A stretch of DNA of 64,000 bases from Burkholderia sp. D-99. Its GTDB lineage: Bacteria; Pseudomonadota; Gammaproteobacteria; Burkholderiales; Burkholderiaceae. A model generated the notes under the pieces. The model saw only the letters and a list, made by a program, of their open reading frames with translations, was not told the origin of the DNA and searched no databases. The translations under genes were made by a program, and so were the position numbers. Shown here in pieces: positions 17,416-26,060 of this stretch (position 1 is its first letter; each line of letters opens with the position of its first letter). The DNA lies in assembly GCF_011605345.1 (NCBI RefSeq), contig NZ_JAAOXM010000004.1:434001-498000 (forward strand), written 5' to 3'.

Positions 17416-18099
17416 ATGAGCAAGCGCATCCTTCACGTCGTCAGCAACGTCGCGCACTACGCCGATCCGTCGCAGCCGACCGGCCTGTGGCTGTCCGAAC
17501 TGACCCATGCCCATCACATCTTCGCGGCGCAAGGCTATGAGCAGATGCTCGTGAGCCCCAAGGGCGGCGTGTCGCCGCTGGAGCCGCGCTCGCTCAAATG
17601 GCCGCACGCGGACGCCGCCGCGAAAGCGTGGCGCGCCGACAAGGCCAACGCGGCACTGCTTGCCAACACCGCACGCCCCGACGAGATCGATCCGGCCGAT
17701 TTCGATGCGATCTACTTCACCGGCGGCCATGCCGTGATGTGGGACTACCCGGACGATGCGGGGCTGCAGCGGCTCACGCGCGAGATCTACGAGCGCGGCG
17801 GCATCGTGTCGTCGGTCTGTCACGGCTACTGCGGGCTGCTGAACACGAGGCTGTCGGACGGCTCGCTGCTGGTTGCCGGACGCCGGATCACCGGCTACTC
17901 GTGGGTGGAGGAAATCCTGGCCGGCGTCGCGAAGAAGGTGCCCTACAACGTCGAGGAGCAGATGCAGCAGCGTGGCGCGCGCTACGAGAAGGCGCTGCTA
18001 CCGTTCACGTCGAACGTCGTCGTCGACGGCCGCCTCGTGACCGGCCAGAATCCGCAATCGGCGAAGGCGACCGCCGAACAGGTCGTCGCGCTGCTGTGA
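17416..18099 (+). CDS. DJ-1/PfpI (Hsp31-like) class I glutamine-amidotransferase-fold protein
   Basis: The 227-residue protein has the nucleophile elbow with C135-H136 (SVCHGYCG) and the acidic partner E28 in TGLWLSEL, as in Hsp31/YhbO-type proteins. Family members act as chaperones, glyoxalases or deglycases against reactive carbonyls; which applies here is open. AGGGAAA precedes the ATG. The MerR-type promoter upstream points to induction by a stress or carbonyl signal. The gene is convergent with the MerR gene, with a 19-base gap. Confidence 0.88.
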   Translation: MSKRILHVVSNVAHYADPSQPTGLWLSELTHAHHIFAAQGYEQMLVSPKGGVSPLEPRSLKWPHADAAAKAWRADKANAALLANTARPDEIDPADFDAIYFTGGHAVMWDYPDDAGLQRLTREIYERGGIVSSVCHGYCGLLNTRLSDGSLLVAGRRITGYSWVEEILAGVAKKVPYNVEEQMQQRGARYEKALLPFTSNVVVDGRLVTGQNPQSAKATAEQVVALL

Positions 18100-18118
18100 G
18101 GTGACCGCCGGCGCCCCG

Positions 18119-18607
18119 CTAGGCGCGGGTCGACCGGCGCACAACCGGTTCGTCACGATCGGCGGCGGCGGCAGCCTCGCCGCCATCCGCCGCGTCCGCC
18201 GCATTCTCTGGCGGAATCCTCGACAGCAATCGTTGCGCATGAGTTGCACAATCGACCGACTCCGGCTTCGCGGCGATTTCGGCGATCAGCGACATGACCT
18301 GCGCCTTGCTGCGCGCCAGCCGCGCCTCCAGCGCCTCGATGTCCCGCACCTTGCGGCCCAGCGCATCCAGCAGCGAATCGCATGGCCACTGCGCGAGGTC
18401 GGCCGGAATCAGCGTGCGAATCTCGTCGAGACTGAAATCCGCCTTCTGCGCGGCCGTGATCAGGTCGAGCACCGTCACCGCTTCCTGCGGATAGGTGCGA
18501 TAGCCGTTCGCTTCGCGCTCGACGAGCGTCAACAGACCGATACGCTCGTAGAAGCGGATGCGCGAAGGGGTAAGGCCGGTGCGTTCCGCCAGTTCCCCGA
18601 TCTTCAT
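18119..18607 (-). CDS. MerR-family transcriptional activator
   Basis: The 162-residue protein opens with MKIGELAERTGLTPSRIRFY, the MerR helix-turn-helix, then the wing with ANGYRTY and a long dimerisation coiled coil (about 80-120). Two cysteines (in WPCDS and VDCATH) lie in the effector region, but the CxC metal motifs of CueR/MerR are absent. It is therefore more likely a redox or small-molecule sensor. Two promoters with MerR architecture flank it (17280-17310 and 21030-21060). GGGAG before the ATG at 18607 supports the start. Confidence 0.9.
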   Translation of the reverse strand: MKIGELAERTGLTPSRIRFYERIGLLTLVEREANGYRTYPQEAVTVLDLITAAQKADFSLDEIRTLIPADLAQWPCDSLLDALGRKVRDIEALEARLARSKAQVMSLIAEIAAKPESVDCATHAQRLLSRIPPENAADAADGGEAAAAADRDEPVVRRSTRA

Positions 18608-18734
18608 GTTCCGATACTCCCTGGCCGGATCGCGTCCGGCCATCTGCCCCGTCGTGACTGCAGGTCGTCTCCTGATGTTGATTCGCAATCCGATCTTTAT
18701 CGGCTTCCTGTCGAATGGCGGGCGGCGCGCGCGC

Positions 18735-19979
18735 TCAAATCACGTCGAAACGCAGCCCCGCATGGCGAACCAGGCGCTCGATGTAGCGCTCGTCGAACAT
18801 CGTCGCGGGCGTCCAGAAGCCGCCGCCACGGCCGGTCTTGACGCCGTCGCCGACGCAATCCAGCGCGAGACTGATCGCGGCCTGGCCGAGCATCTTGCCG
18901 GTGGAGCCATAGCCCGGATCGCGATCGCCGGTGACTTTCACGCGCAAGGTTCGCCCGTCGTCGGCACGGCCGAAGAAACGCAAATCGTAGCGGCCGGCCA
19001 GTTGGGCCGCGGCGCTCGGCCCCTCGCCGGGCTTCGGCAGCAGGAAACGCTCCATCAGGCTGCGCACCGGCTTGATGAGGACACCGATCATGAACGCGCC
19101 GAGGCCGGCCACCATCGTCAGCGCCGTCAGGCGACCCTTGAGGCCCGTGCCCGTCATCACCGCTTCGTCGTACGTGAAGCGGCTGCCGTACGCGTTGCCG
19201 GCAAGCGCATTCGAGCGATGCACGACGCGCTCATTGATGGCCGCCATCACGAATGGCGCGATCCACGCGTCGAAGTCGCGATCGAATGCCGCGGATCGCA
19301 CCGCATGCTGGCGCACCGTGAAACCATGCCCCTGCGGGCACAGCGAATAAGGATCGAGCAGTTCCCTGCGCAATGCGGGATCGGCGGCCGCTTCCCGGAC
19401 GACGTTGATCACGCTCGCCACCGTGCCGCCCGACGCGCCGCCCTTCAGCGTCTTCACACGCATCTTCACCTGCGCGGCCGGCGCGCCCCACTGCTGCCGC
19501 GCCTCTCGCTGCAGGAAGAACACGCCCATGTCCGACGGCACCGAGTCGAAGCCGCAGCAATGAACGATGCGCGCGCCGGATTGCCGGGCCGCCGGCTCGT
19601 ACTTGTCGATCATCCGTTTGATCCACTGCGTCTCGCCGGTGAGGTCGCAGTAGTCGGTGCCGGTTTCCGCGCAGACCCTGACCAGCGGCTCCCCGTAAAG
19701 CGCATAGGGGCCGACGGTGGACACGACCACCCGCGTCTGCGCGCAGAGCGCGCGAAGCTGCGCTTCGTCGGCCGCATCGGCAACGATGATCGGCACCGAC
19801 TGCCCGGCAGCACCCAGCGTATCCCTCACCTGCCTGAGCTTCGCTTCGGACCGGCCGGCAATGGCCCAGCGCAGCGTCTCGCCGGAGCCCGGCAGGTACT
19901 CGGACAGGTAGCGGGCGAGGATCTGCCCGACAAAACTGGTGGCGCCAAATACGACGAGATCGTGGGTCGGCCGGGTCAT
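18735..19979 (-). CDS. Saccharopine-dehydrogenase-like NAD(P)-binding protein (trans-acting enoyl reductase type)
   Basis: This 414-residue protein starts with a Rossmann motif VVFGATSFVGQILARYL and shows the VVSTVGPYALYGEPLVRVCAE segment typical of the saccharopine dehydrogenase/trans-acting enoyl reductase family. That family modifies lipids in mycobacteria. A hydrophobic stretch lies at about 280-300. GAGGAAT precedes the ATG. It follows the acetoacetate-decarboxylase-like gene after 57 bases on the same strand, so both are likely one transcript. The substrate is not known. Confidence 0.82.
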   Translation of the reverse strand: MTRPTHDLVVFGATSFVGQILARYLSEYLPGSGETLRWAIAGRSEAKLRQVRDTLGAAGQSVPIIVADAADEAQLRALCAQTRVVVSTVGPYALYGEPLVRVCAETGTDYCDLTGETQWIKRMIDKYEPAARQSGARIVHCCGFDSVPSDMGVFFLQREARQQWGAPAAQVKMRVKTLKGGASGGTVASVINVVREAAADPALRRELLDPYSLCPQGHGFTVRQHAVRSAAFDRDFDAWIAPFVMAAINERVVHRSNALAGNAYGSRFTYDEAVMTGTGLKGRLTALTMVAGLGAFMIGVLIKPVRSLMERFLLPKPGEGPSAAAQLAGRYDLRFFGRADDGRTLRVKVTGDRDPGYGSTGKMLGQAAISLALDCVGDGVKTGRGGGFWTPATMFDERYIERLVRHAGLRFDVI

Positions 19980-20036
19980 GGGCGATTCCTCATGGGCGAT
20001 TCCTTCGGCGCGGGCGTTCCGCGGACAGGTGTGGCG

Positions 20037-20954
20037 TCAGCGCTGCTTTCCGGGTTCATCGAAGGCCTTCAACGGGGTCGGCAGGTTCAGGACCAGTTGC
20101 GCGTCCTTCACCACGTCGAGACGCAGGATGGTGGACGCGCCCAGCCCGTCAAGCAGCTGGCTCAACGGACCGCCGTGCCGCACGAGCTCGACGTTGCGCG
20201 GCAACAGGCGCTGGGCGAACGATAGCGCATTCGTCTGCACCGATGTCTGGTGCCATTCGCCGTCGATGCGATTGATCATCGTCGCCGTGCCCATGTGCGA
20301 CTGGGACGGCACGTTGGTCAGTGCAGGCAGCGGCACGCTCAGGCTCAGGTCCGGCCGGCCGCCCGGGCCGGCGATGCGGGCGCTCGCGGTGGCGCCGAGG
20401 TTCACGTCGATGTCGGCGAGCCACTTGGGCAGCTGATAGCCGTGCACGCCGCGCACCCGCGCGATTTCCGTGGTGACCGGCAGCGCCAGCACGTGCGCGA
20501 AGAAGCTCCGGCGCCGCATCGAATCGATCAGCTCGAGCGCGTGCGACCCTGTCGCGCCGGGCCGGCGGACCACCACCGCGACGGACACTTCGTCGTACGG
20601 ATCGTTGTCGCACACCGAATACGAGAAGAAGGTCAGCGCGACCAGCCCGTAGCCGGGGAGCGCACGCAGCGGTTCGAGCGGCACCGGCAGCGTGGTCCGC
20701 AGGCGCTCGAGCGGTGCAAGAAACAGGAGCTGGATGCTGCTGGAACGGTAGTAGAAGTTCGGCGCCCAGGTCGGGCCGACCCGCGAAGCGACCTGACGCT
20801 TCGGAATCCGACGGAAAAAGTCGATGTTTCCCGCCGCGGGATCGCGCGCCACCTCGTCGAGGTCGGGATTCATCCGGAACCGGTCGTAATACCCGCCTTC
20901 GGGCACGTCGACCTTGTGCGGACCGAATTCGACCTGTGTAAACCGCCTGTCCAT
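20037..20954 (-). CDS. Acetoacetate-decarboxylase-family protein
   Basis: A 305-residue member of the ADC superfamily. The segment VHGYQLPKWLADI carries the lysine expected to form the Schiff base in true decarboxylases. Flanking sequence (LPGYGLVALTFFSYSVCDNDPYDEV) fits the family barrel. Members act on beta-keto acids, or as aldolase-dehydratases in natural-product pathways. GAGAGGCAACGAAC places the start at 20954. It is the first gene of a two-gene (perhaps three-gene, with MerR) operon read from the MerR-type promoter at 21030-21060. Confidence 0.8.
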   Translation of the reverse strand: MDRRFTQVEFGPHKVDVPEGGYYDRFRMNPDLDEVARDPAAGNIDFFRRIPKRQVASRVGPTWAPNFYYRSSSIQLLFLAPLERLRTTLPVPLEPLRALPGYGLVALTFFSYSVCDNDPYDEVSVAVVVRRPGATGSHALELIDSMRRRSFFAHVLALPVTTEIARVRGVHGYQLPKWLADIDVNLGATASARIAGPGGRPDLSLSVPLPALTNVPSQSHMGTATMINRIDGEWHQTSVQTNALSFAQRLLPRNVELVRHGGPLSQLLDGLGASTILRLDVVKDAQLVLNLPTPLKAFDEPGKQR

Positions 20955-21029
20955 GTTCGTTGCCTCTCGTCGATGATCGACCGTGGCAGGCAACACCCGA
21001 AGCCTGCTGACTCACCGCCGTCAGCAAGC

Positions 21030-21060
21030 ACTCTAAGATTAAAGTCAACTTTAAGGTCAA
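21030..21060 (-). promoter_or_regulatory. Second MerR-type promoter, before the ADC operon
   Basis: On the minus strand TTGACC (21060-21055) and TAGAGT (21035-21030) are 19 bases apart. The spacer contains the perfect dyad TTAAAGT-TG-ACTTTAA, centred at the same position as the dyad in the 17280-17310 promoter. It lies about 75 bases before the ADC start codon. Both promoters share ACCTT[A/C]AA in the left arm, so the MerR protein encoded between them may bind both. Confidence 0.75.
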
Positions 21061-21240
21061 GGACCGGAATAGAGGGGCAAGTCGGATTGCGTTCACACGA
21101 CCGGCCGGTGCGCGCCGTGGGGGTGCCGACTCACTTGGTGGTCGTGCGACGGCCCTTGCCGCGTATCGGCACCCCCTCCGGTTTGCGCAAACGATCCATC
21201 ACCCATCGCGTACGCTCCGAGCAATTCAGTTCGGTCGGCC

Positions 21241-21372
21241 GGTTCCGGTCTCCTGTCGGCGAAGCTGGCCAGGAACAGCATGCTGACGACGTATAAGGGC
21301 TTCCCGCATGGCATGCCCACGTCCAACGCCGAGACGATCAACGCCGATCTGCTCGCGTTCATCCGCGGCTGA
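21241..21372 (+). pseudogene. Alpha/beta-hydrolase (chloroperoxidase-like) C-terminal remnant
   Basis: The last 30 codons read LTTYKGFPHGMPTSNAETI then NADLLAFIRG and a stop, the exact C-terminal pattern of non-haem chloroperoxidase-type hydrolases, with the catalytic His in GFPHGM. Only the tail is recognisable; no start, nucleophile elbow or core remains upstream. It is a decayed fragment between the ADC operon and the GST gene. Confidence 0.65.
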
Positions 21373-21446
21373 ACGCCGAAAACGCCATCGCGGCCCTCAA
21401 CGGCAATCGCCGCTGAAGGCCGTGTCCTACCCGCTCTCGACGGCCG

Positions 21447-22109
21447 CTAGTCGAGCCTGCGAAGAAAATCGGGAACCGCTTCTCCGATCGATTCAAGATA
21501 GCCGGCCATCGCGCCGGCGACCTTTCGCACGGCGGGACGTGCCGTCACCCGTTCGCGCCACGCGAGCAGGCGGGGCGTTTCATCCGTCATCGGTGCGCCC
21601 TTGCGCGCGCCGAACAGCTGCGCCATGTAGAACGCGATGTCGGCATAGGAATACGATCCGGCCAGGAATTCGCGATCCGCAAGCACGCGCTCCATGCGCC
21701 GATAGTATTGCGCCGCTTCGTCACGCGCGGCGCGCGCGGCCGGATCATCCGGCGTCGCTTCCAGCCCCATCAGCCGGACGACGTGCGGAAAATAGATTTC
21801 GTCGCTGCAATGTTCGAGCTGACGCGCGATCGCGCGCGCCGCCGGATGCGCCGGCCACAGCGCGGGATCGGGCTTCAGATCCTCGAGATACTCGAAAATC
21901 TGCGTGGAATCGAACAGTTCCAGATCGCCGTCCATCAGCACCGGCACCTGCCGCTTCGGGTTGATGCGCAATACATCCGGATGTTTGGGATCGTAGCCGC
22001 GAAGCTGGCTGAACGGCGTCATCACCAGCTCGAAGTCGATGCCCTTCTCGTGTGCCGCAATCTCGACCTTCGCCCCGAACATGCTCAGCGGCCCGGAAAT
22101 TATCTTCAT
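21447..22109 (-). CDS. Glutathione S-transferase
   Basis: The 220-residue protein has the thioredoxin-like N-terminal domain with NPKRQVPVLMDGD (cis-proline) and the E-S-like DSTQIFEYLED segment that binds the glutathione gamma-Glu. An all-helical C-terminal domain with SYADIAFY follows. It conjugates or reduces electrophiles with glutathione in the cytoplasm. AAGGGATC precedes the ATG. It lies 45 bases behind the NIPSNAP gene on the same strand, so both are probably one operon. Confidence 0.9.
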   Translation of the reverse strand: MKIISGPLSMFGAKVEIAAHEKGIDFELVMTPFSQLRGYDPKHPDVLRINPKRQVPVLMDGDLELFDSTQIFEYLEDLKPDPALWPAHPAARAIARQLEHCSDEIYFPHVVRLMGLEATPDDPAARAARDEAAQYYRRMERVLADREFLAGSYSYADIAFYMAQLFGARKGAPMTDETPRLLAWRERVTARPAVRKVAGAMAGYLESIGEAVPDFLRRLD

Positions 22110-22154
22110 GGTTCGATCCCTTGTGAGGTCATGCGCGACCCGCGTCGAATACGC

Positions 22155-22892
22155 TCACGCGTACACTGCCGAGCGTGCGGTCGGTACCAGCCGATGCGTC
22201 TCGGTCGCGCGGATCGGCCAGTTCGCCCATTGCGGCGCCAGCTCGTGCGCCCATCGATTCGAGCGGCCGAATGCGTCGAAACGCGCGATGTCGGGAAATA
22301 CCGCGATGCCCGCCAGCACCTGCTCGTTTGCCCGCACCGGCAATCGGCGAAAGTCGTTCTCGCGCGGCTCCGTGACATACCACCCCTGAGCGGTCGCTCC
22401 ACCGGTGTCGAGAACGACTGACATGCATTCGCGACAAAACGCCAGCAGCTGCGCCGACGCCGGCTCGTTCAGATAGAAGATCGTGATATCGACGCATCCC
22501 GGCGGGATAACCCCGGCGTCGCGGCCGGCCCGGCGCGACAGGTCGACGGGCAGGTTCGATCCTTCCCACGCCGGGCGCAACAGCAGGACGTCGTCCGAAT
22601 CGATCATCGTCGCGTTGGCCGCGTCGGCATGCGCTTTCCACACGGGGCCGCCGTAGAAATCCGTGAGCCCGCCCAGCCGGGTTTCCATGCTCTCGAAACC
22701 GCGCAACCAGACGAACCGGTCCGGACGATCGAGGTCGCGAAACTGCCCCATGACCTTCATGCCGACCGCTTCCTGCGGCTCGACCAGCTCGCGATCGAAC
22801 AGATCGATCAGCACGTCGCGTTTGCCTGGATGGAGGGTGTACCGGCGCAGCTCGACGACGTCGAGTGGCGTTACTCGAATGCGCTCGTTCAT
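22155..22892 (-). CDS. NIPSNAP-family protein
   Basis: A 245-residue protein with an N-terminal NIPSNAP ferredoxin-like barrel: VVELRRYTLHPGKRDVLIDLF, then the R-F-V-W-L-R-G-F strand and the FYGGPVWKAH segment. The C-terminal half repeats the fold loosely (VDITIFYLNEP). Bacterial members have no proven enzyme activity, but often accompany stress or detoxification genes. It is the first gene of an operon with the GST and is divergent from the WYL regulator at 22991. GAGGTCAAAC precedes the ATG. Confidence 0.82.
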   Translation of the reverse strand: MNERIRVTPLDVVELRRYTLHPGKRDVLIDLFDRELVEPQEAVGMKVMGQFRDLDRPDRFVWLRGFESMETRLGGLTDFYGGPVWKAHADAANATMIDSDDVLLLRPAWEGSNLPVDLSRRAGRDAGVIPPGCVDITIFYLNEPASAQLLAFCRECMSVVLDTGGATAQGWYVTEPRENDFRRLPVRANEQVLAGIAVFPDIARFDAFGRSNRWAHELAPQWANWPIRATETHRLVPTARSAVYA

Positions 22893-22952
22893 GTTTGACC
22901 TCGGTGTCGATGGAACGGATCAGGCATGCGGCAAAGCATAAGTCCGATAACA

Positions 22953-22967
22953 TGACACCTCATGTCA
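22953..22967. promoter_or_regulatory. Dyad TGACA-N5-TGTCA, likely WYL-regulator operator
   Basis: A perfect 5-bp inverted repeat (TGACACCTCATGTCA) in the 98-base gap between the divergent NIPSNAP and WYL-regulator genes. It overlaps an alternative in-frame ATG at 22952, which argues that the regulator really starts at 22991. TGACA/TGTCA dyads are common at YafY-type regulators. Confidence 0.55.
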
Positions 22968-22990
22968 GGTATTCGAGCGAGGTGCTTCCG

Positions 22991-23971
22991 ATGAAAGCCG
23001 GTCGCCTGTTGTCGATCATGATGATGCTGCAGGCGCGCGGCCGGATGACCGCGCCGGCGCTGGCCGACGCGTTGGAAGTATCCGAGCGCACGATCCTGCG
23101 CGATATCGACCAGCTTTCCACGGCGGGCGTGCCCATCTGGGGCGATCGCGGCCGCAACGGGGGATTTCAGCTGCGCGACGGCTGGAGCACCGATCTCACC
23201 GGCCTGACCGAGCACGAGGCGCACGCGCTGATCCTGGCGGGCTTGCCCGGCCCCGCGAGAGAACTGGGGCTGGACGGCATGGCGACCTCCGCACGGCTGA
23301 AAATGATGGCCAGCCTGCCGCCTGGCTCGCGCGAGCAGGCCGATCGCGTCGCCAGCCGGCTGCACATCGATACCGTCGACTGGTATCGCGCGCAGGAAAC
23401 GCCCGAATTCCTGCGCGAAGCCGCCGATGCGGTGTGGGGTTCGTACCGTATCGACGTGAAGTATCAGAGCTGGCGCGGGCTGTCCCGCCGCGAGCTCGAA
23501 CCGCTCGGCCTCGTGCTCAAGGGCGGCGCGTGGTACCTGATTGCCAGGGTGGTCGGCAAGCCCGGTGCACTCACGTTCCGGCTCGCGAATATCCTCGAAC
23601 TCCATGCATTGCGCCGCCGCTTCAAGCGCCCCGCGCGATTCGATCTGGCGACGCACTGGCGTGACGCGATGAGCCGGTACGAAGCCGACCTCGATCGGCT
23701 GACCGCCCATATCGCCGTGTCGCCGCGCGGCGAAACCTGGCTGGCCAACGCACGGATCAAGACGGCGCCGGTCTCGCAGGATGCACGCAGCGCGGAAGTG
23801 CCACCGGGATGGAAAGCGTTCCTGATGCCCATCGAATCCATCGAGCACGGCGCGCGGAAACTGCTGGGGTACGGCGCGCACGTGAAGGTGCTTGGGCCGC
23901 AGACGCTCAAGGAGCGATTCATCGAAGAGGTGTCGCAGGTGAAGGCGCTCTATCCGGCGGGCGGTGTTTGA
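22991..23971 (+). CDS. YafY-type HTH-WYL transcriptional regulator
   Basis: The 326-residue protein has a DeoR-like HTH_11 domain (LLSIMMMLQARGRMTAPALA, then ERTILRDIDQLSTAGVPIWG) in the first 65 residues. A WYL domain follows, in which the core appears as GAWYLIARV, about residue 180. A WCX-like C-terminal part completes it. WYL domains sense small ligands or nucleic acids; YafY-type members usually repress the adjacent gene. The divergent GST/NIPSNAP operon is its probable target. Confidence 0.88.
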   Translation: MKAGRLLSIMMMLQARGRMTAPALADALEVSERTILRDIDQLSTAGVPIWGDRGRNGGFQLRDGWSTDLTGLTEHEAHALILAGLPGPARELGLDGMATSARLKMMASLPPGSREQADRVASRLHIDTVDWYRAQETPEFLREAADAVWGSYRIDVKYQSWRGLSRRELEPLGLVLKGGAWYLIARVVGKPGALTFRLANILELHALRRRFKRPARFDLATHWRDAMSRYEADLDRLTAHIAVSPRGETWLANARIKTAPVSQDARSAEVPPGWKAFLMPIESIEHGARKLLGYGAHVKVLGPQTLKERFIEEVSQVKALYPAGGV

Positions 23972-24055
23972 CGCGTCGACACTGGCCGCAATGCGATCGT
24001 CGAACGGCATGCCGTATCGACCGTTTCCGGCGCCATCGTGCCATCCTGCAATACG

Positions 24056-24685
24056 TCAGGTCCGTTGCGCCTTCAGATGCTGCCAGATCTTCGCGAGAAT
24101 GCCCTGCAGCGCATGGCGGTCGTGCTCGTCGAGACAGTCCACCAGTGACGCGCACATCGCCCAGAATGCCGGCAGCGCCCGGCCGAGCACGTCGCGCCCC
24201 TCGTCCGTCAACGTCAGTGAAATGCTGCGCCGATCGTCCTGATTCAGCGCGCGCGTGAGCAGCGCGCGCTTCTCCAGCCAGTCCAGCAGCCCCGTGACCG
24301 TCGAGCGCGTCACACCAAAATAATCCGCGATATATGACGGCGTCACCGCGCGGCTGTCGATCAACCCACGCTCGGCCAGCCCGAAGATCATCAGCACGTC
24401 GAGCTTGCTTTCCGTCAGCCCGAACGCCGTCAACGATGCGTTCGCACGATGCTCGACATCGTCGGAGAGCCAAAGCAGCAGCAGCCCCAGCCCGGCCGCC
24501 CCCGCATCGGTACCGCGCGACGCCGTTTGCGCCATCAACGCAAGATGCGGCCGTGCGGCCGACACGGCGTCGCCGGCCGGCGTGTCCATCTCGGGCTGGG
24601 GTGTCCGGGCAGCCTTCATCGCTTTCACGACTTTCGTCGCCTTCGCGGTCTTGTTGATCGTGGCAGGGGTCTTGCGTGCAGTCAT
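24056..24685 (-). CDS. MarR-family regulator with Lys/Thr/Ala-rich N-terminal tail
   Basis: The 209-residue protein has a MarR winged-helix core in its second half: SYIADYFGVTRSTVTGLLDWLEKRALL, then the DDRRSISLTLTDEG wing. About 45 residues of low-complexity Lys/Thr/Ala sequence precede the core, longer than usual. The divergent VOC/flavin reductase/hydratase operon and a strong dyad in between make it their likely repressor. The start is uncertain: ATGs at 24685 and 24706 both lack a good ribosome site, and the true protein might start later. Confidence 0.85.
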   Translation of the reverse strand: MTARKTPATINKTAKATKVVKAMKAARTPQPEMDTPAGDAVSAARPHLALMAQTASRGTDAGAAGLGLLLLWLSDDVEHRANASLTAFGLTESKLDVLMIFGLAERGLIDSRAVTPSYIADYFGVTRSTVTGLLDWLEKRALLTRALNQDDRRSISLTLTDEGRDVLGRALPAFWAMCASLVDCLDEHDRHALQGILAKIWQHLKAQRT

Positions 24686-24756
24686 GGGCGTCAATCGAAT
24701 CGGCAATCGAGGAAGGGGCGGGTCAAATTATACGACGACCGAATAATTCGTTTACG

Positions 24757-24779
24757 TATAGTACGGTTTACGTACTATA
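24757..24779. promoter_or_regulatory. Operator dyad TATAGTAC-N7-GTACTATA
   Basis: A perfect 8-bp inverted repeat with a 7-base spacer lies in an AT-rich pocket between the MarR gene and the VOC gene. TTTACGTA is also repeated directly across it. Length and symmetry fit a MarR dimer site that overlaps both divergent promoters. Confidence 0.65.
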
Positions 24780-24865
24780 ATTTGTCACGCCGACGCCCTC
24801 CCGGCTTCCGCAACCTTCTGCCGCCCCGTCGGCGACGCTATCCTGAACCGCATGAGGACACTGCA

Positions 24866-25324
24866 ATGCCCATCAACGTACTCGAACTTCATCACGTCGG
24901 ATTCGGTGTGACCCACGCCCAGGCCGATGCCATGCTCGACTTCTATCGTGATGTCCTGAGTCTGCCGCAGGATCCGGCGCGCTGGAAGATTCCCGGCATC
25001 TACGGCTCGTGGATCAACCTGCCCAACGGCACCCAGTTGCACATCCTGGGCACCGAAGGCGTCTCACGCTACGCGAAAGGCCCTGGCCAGGACCCCGTGT
25101 CGAATCACATCGCGCTCGCCGTCGAGGACGTGCTGGCTGCCGAGCAGGAACTCGTCGAGCGTGGCATCGCGTACTTCACGCTCGACAACGTCGCGTCGCC
25201 CGATCTGAAGCAACTGTTCCTGCACGACCCCGCGGGCAATCTGGTGGAGCTTCACCAGTCCAATGCGCGCCGCGCCGGCATCGACAAGCCCGTTCAGAAT
25301 CCTGCCCGCGTCGGCAACGAGTAA
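24866..25324 (+). CDS. VOC-family (glyoxalase/dioxygenase-fold) protein
   Basis: This 152-residue protein is a single vicinal-oxygen-chelate unit pair. The metal ligands are recognisable as His in ELHHVGFGV, His in TQLHIL, and Glu in NLVELHQ near the C-terminus. Such enzymes isomerise or cleave small aromatic or thiol adducts. GAGGACA precedes the ATG. It is the first gene of the operon with the flavin reductase (32-base gap) and hydratase, so a role in the same catabolic step series is likely. Confidence 0.85.
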   Translation: MPINVLELHHVGFGVTHAQADAMLDFYRDVLSLPQDPARWKIPGIYGSWINLPNGTQLHILGTEGVSRYAKGPGQDPVSNHIALAVEDVLAAEQELVERGIAYFTLDNVASPDLKQLFLHDPAGNLVELHQSNARRAGIDKPVQNPARVGNE

Positions 25325-25355
25325 CGACCGCTCCCGCTTCCAACGGATACTTTCC

Positions 25356-26060
25356 ATGTATTTCGACATGCAAGCACTCAGCGGCCGGCAGCGCAGCAAT
25401 CTCGTGCACTCCACCGTGCTGCCGCGCCCCATCGCCTGGGTGAGCTCCCGCAACGCCGAGGGCGAACTGAACGTCGCGCCGTTCTCGTTCTTCAACGCGA
25501 TGTCCGGCGATCCGCCGGTCCTCTGCTTCTGCGTCGGCTCCCGAGACGGCGTGCTCAAGGACACCGCGCGAAACATCGCCGCACACGGCGAATTCGTGGT
25601 GAACCTGGTGTCGTCGGCACAGGCCCGCCGCATGGTCGTGACGTCGATCGACTTCGACACGGCCGTCGACGAATCCGTCGAGGCCGGCCTCGCGATGGCG
25701 CCGGGGCGCCTCGTCGACGTTCCGCGCATCCAGGACAGTCCTGCATCGATGGAATGCCGCGTGCGCCAGCTCGTCGATATCGATGCGCGCCGCACCCTGG
25801 TGATCGGCGACATCGTCGGCATGCATCTGATCGACGAATCGGTGACCGATACCGAGCGCATGTTCATCGACCCGTTGCCGATGCAACTGATCGGCAGGCT
25901 GCACAACCCGGGTTGGTATGGCGAAGTCACACACGCTTTCCAGATGCCGGCGCCGTCGCTCGCGCAGTGGCGTGACATGCAGCATGACGGTCTGGACCAG
26001 CAATATCTCGATGCACCGCTGCCGGTTGCGCCGGTACGTCAAGGACCGCCCCGATGCTGA
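25356..26060 (+). CDS. Flavin-reductase-like FMN-binding protein (split barrel)
   Basis: The 234-residue protein belongs to the DIM6/NTAB flavin reductase group. It has [19 protein letters not shown], then [20 protein letters not shown], which form the FMN pocket of the split barrel. It may supply reduced flavin to a monooxygenase or reduce a substrate itself; no monooxygenase gene is adjacent. Its 3' end overlaps the hydratase start by 7 bases, a sign of translational coupling. Confidence 0.88.
   Translation: MYFDMQALSGRQRSNLVHSTVLPRPIAWVSSRNAEGELNVAPFSFFNAMSGDPPVLCFCVGSRDGVLKDTARNIAAHGEFVVNLVSSAQARRMVVTSIDFDTAVDESVEAGLAMAPGRLVDVPRIQDSPASMECRVRQLVDIDARRTLVIGDIVGMHLIDESVTDTERMFIDPLPMQLIGRLHNPGWYGEVTHAFQMPAPSLAQWRDMQHDGLDQQYLDAPLPVAPVRQGPPRC

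Noticed and set aside
21373-21417. Short frame reading NAENAIAALNGNRR, like the end of an RNA-recognition motif
   Set aside because: Too short and the match is to a low-complexity pattern; could be chance.
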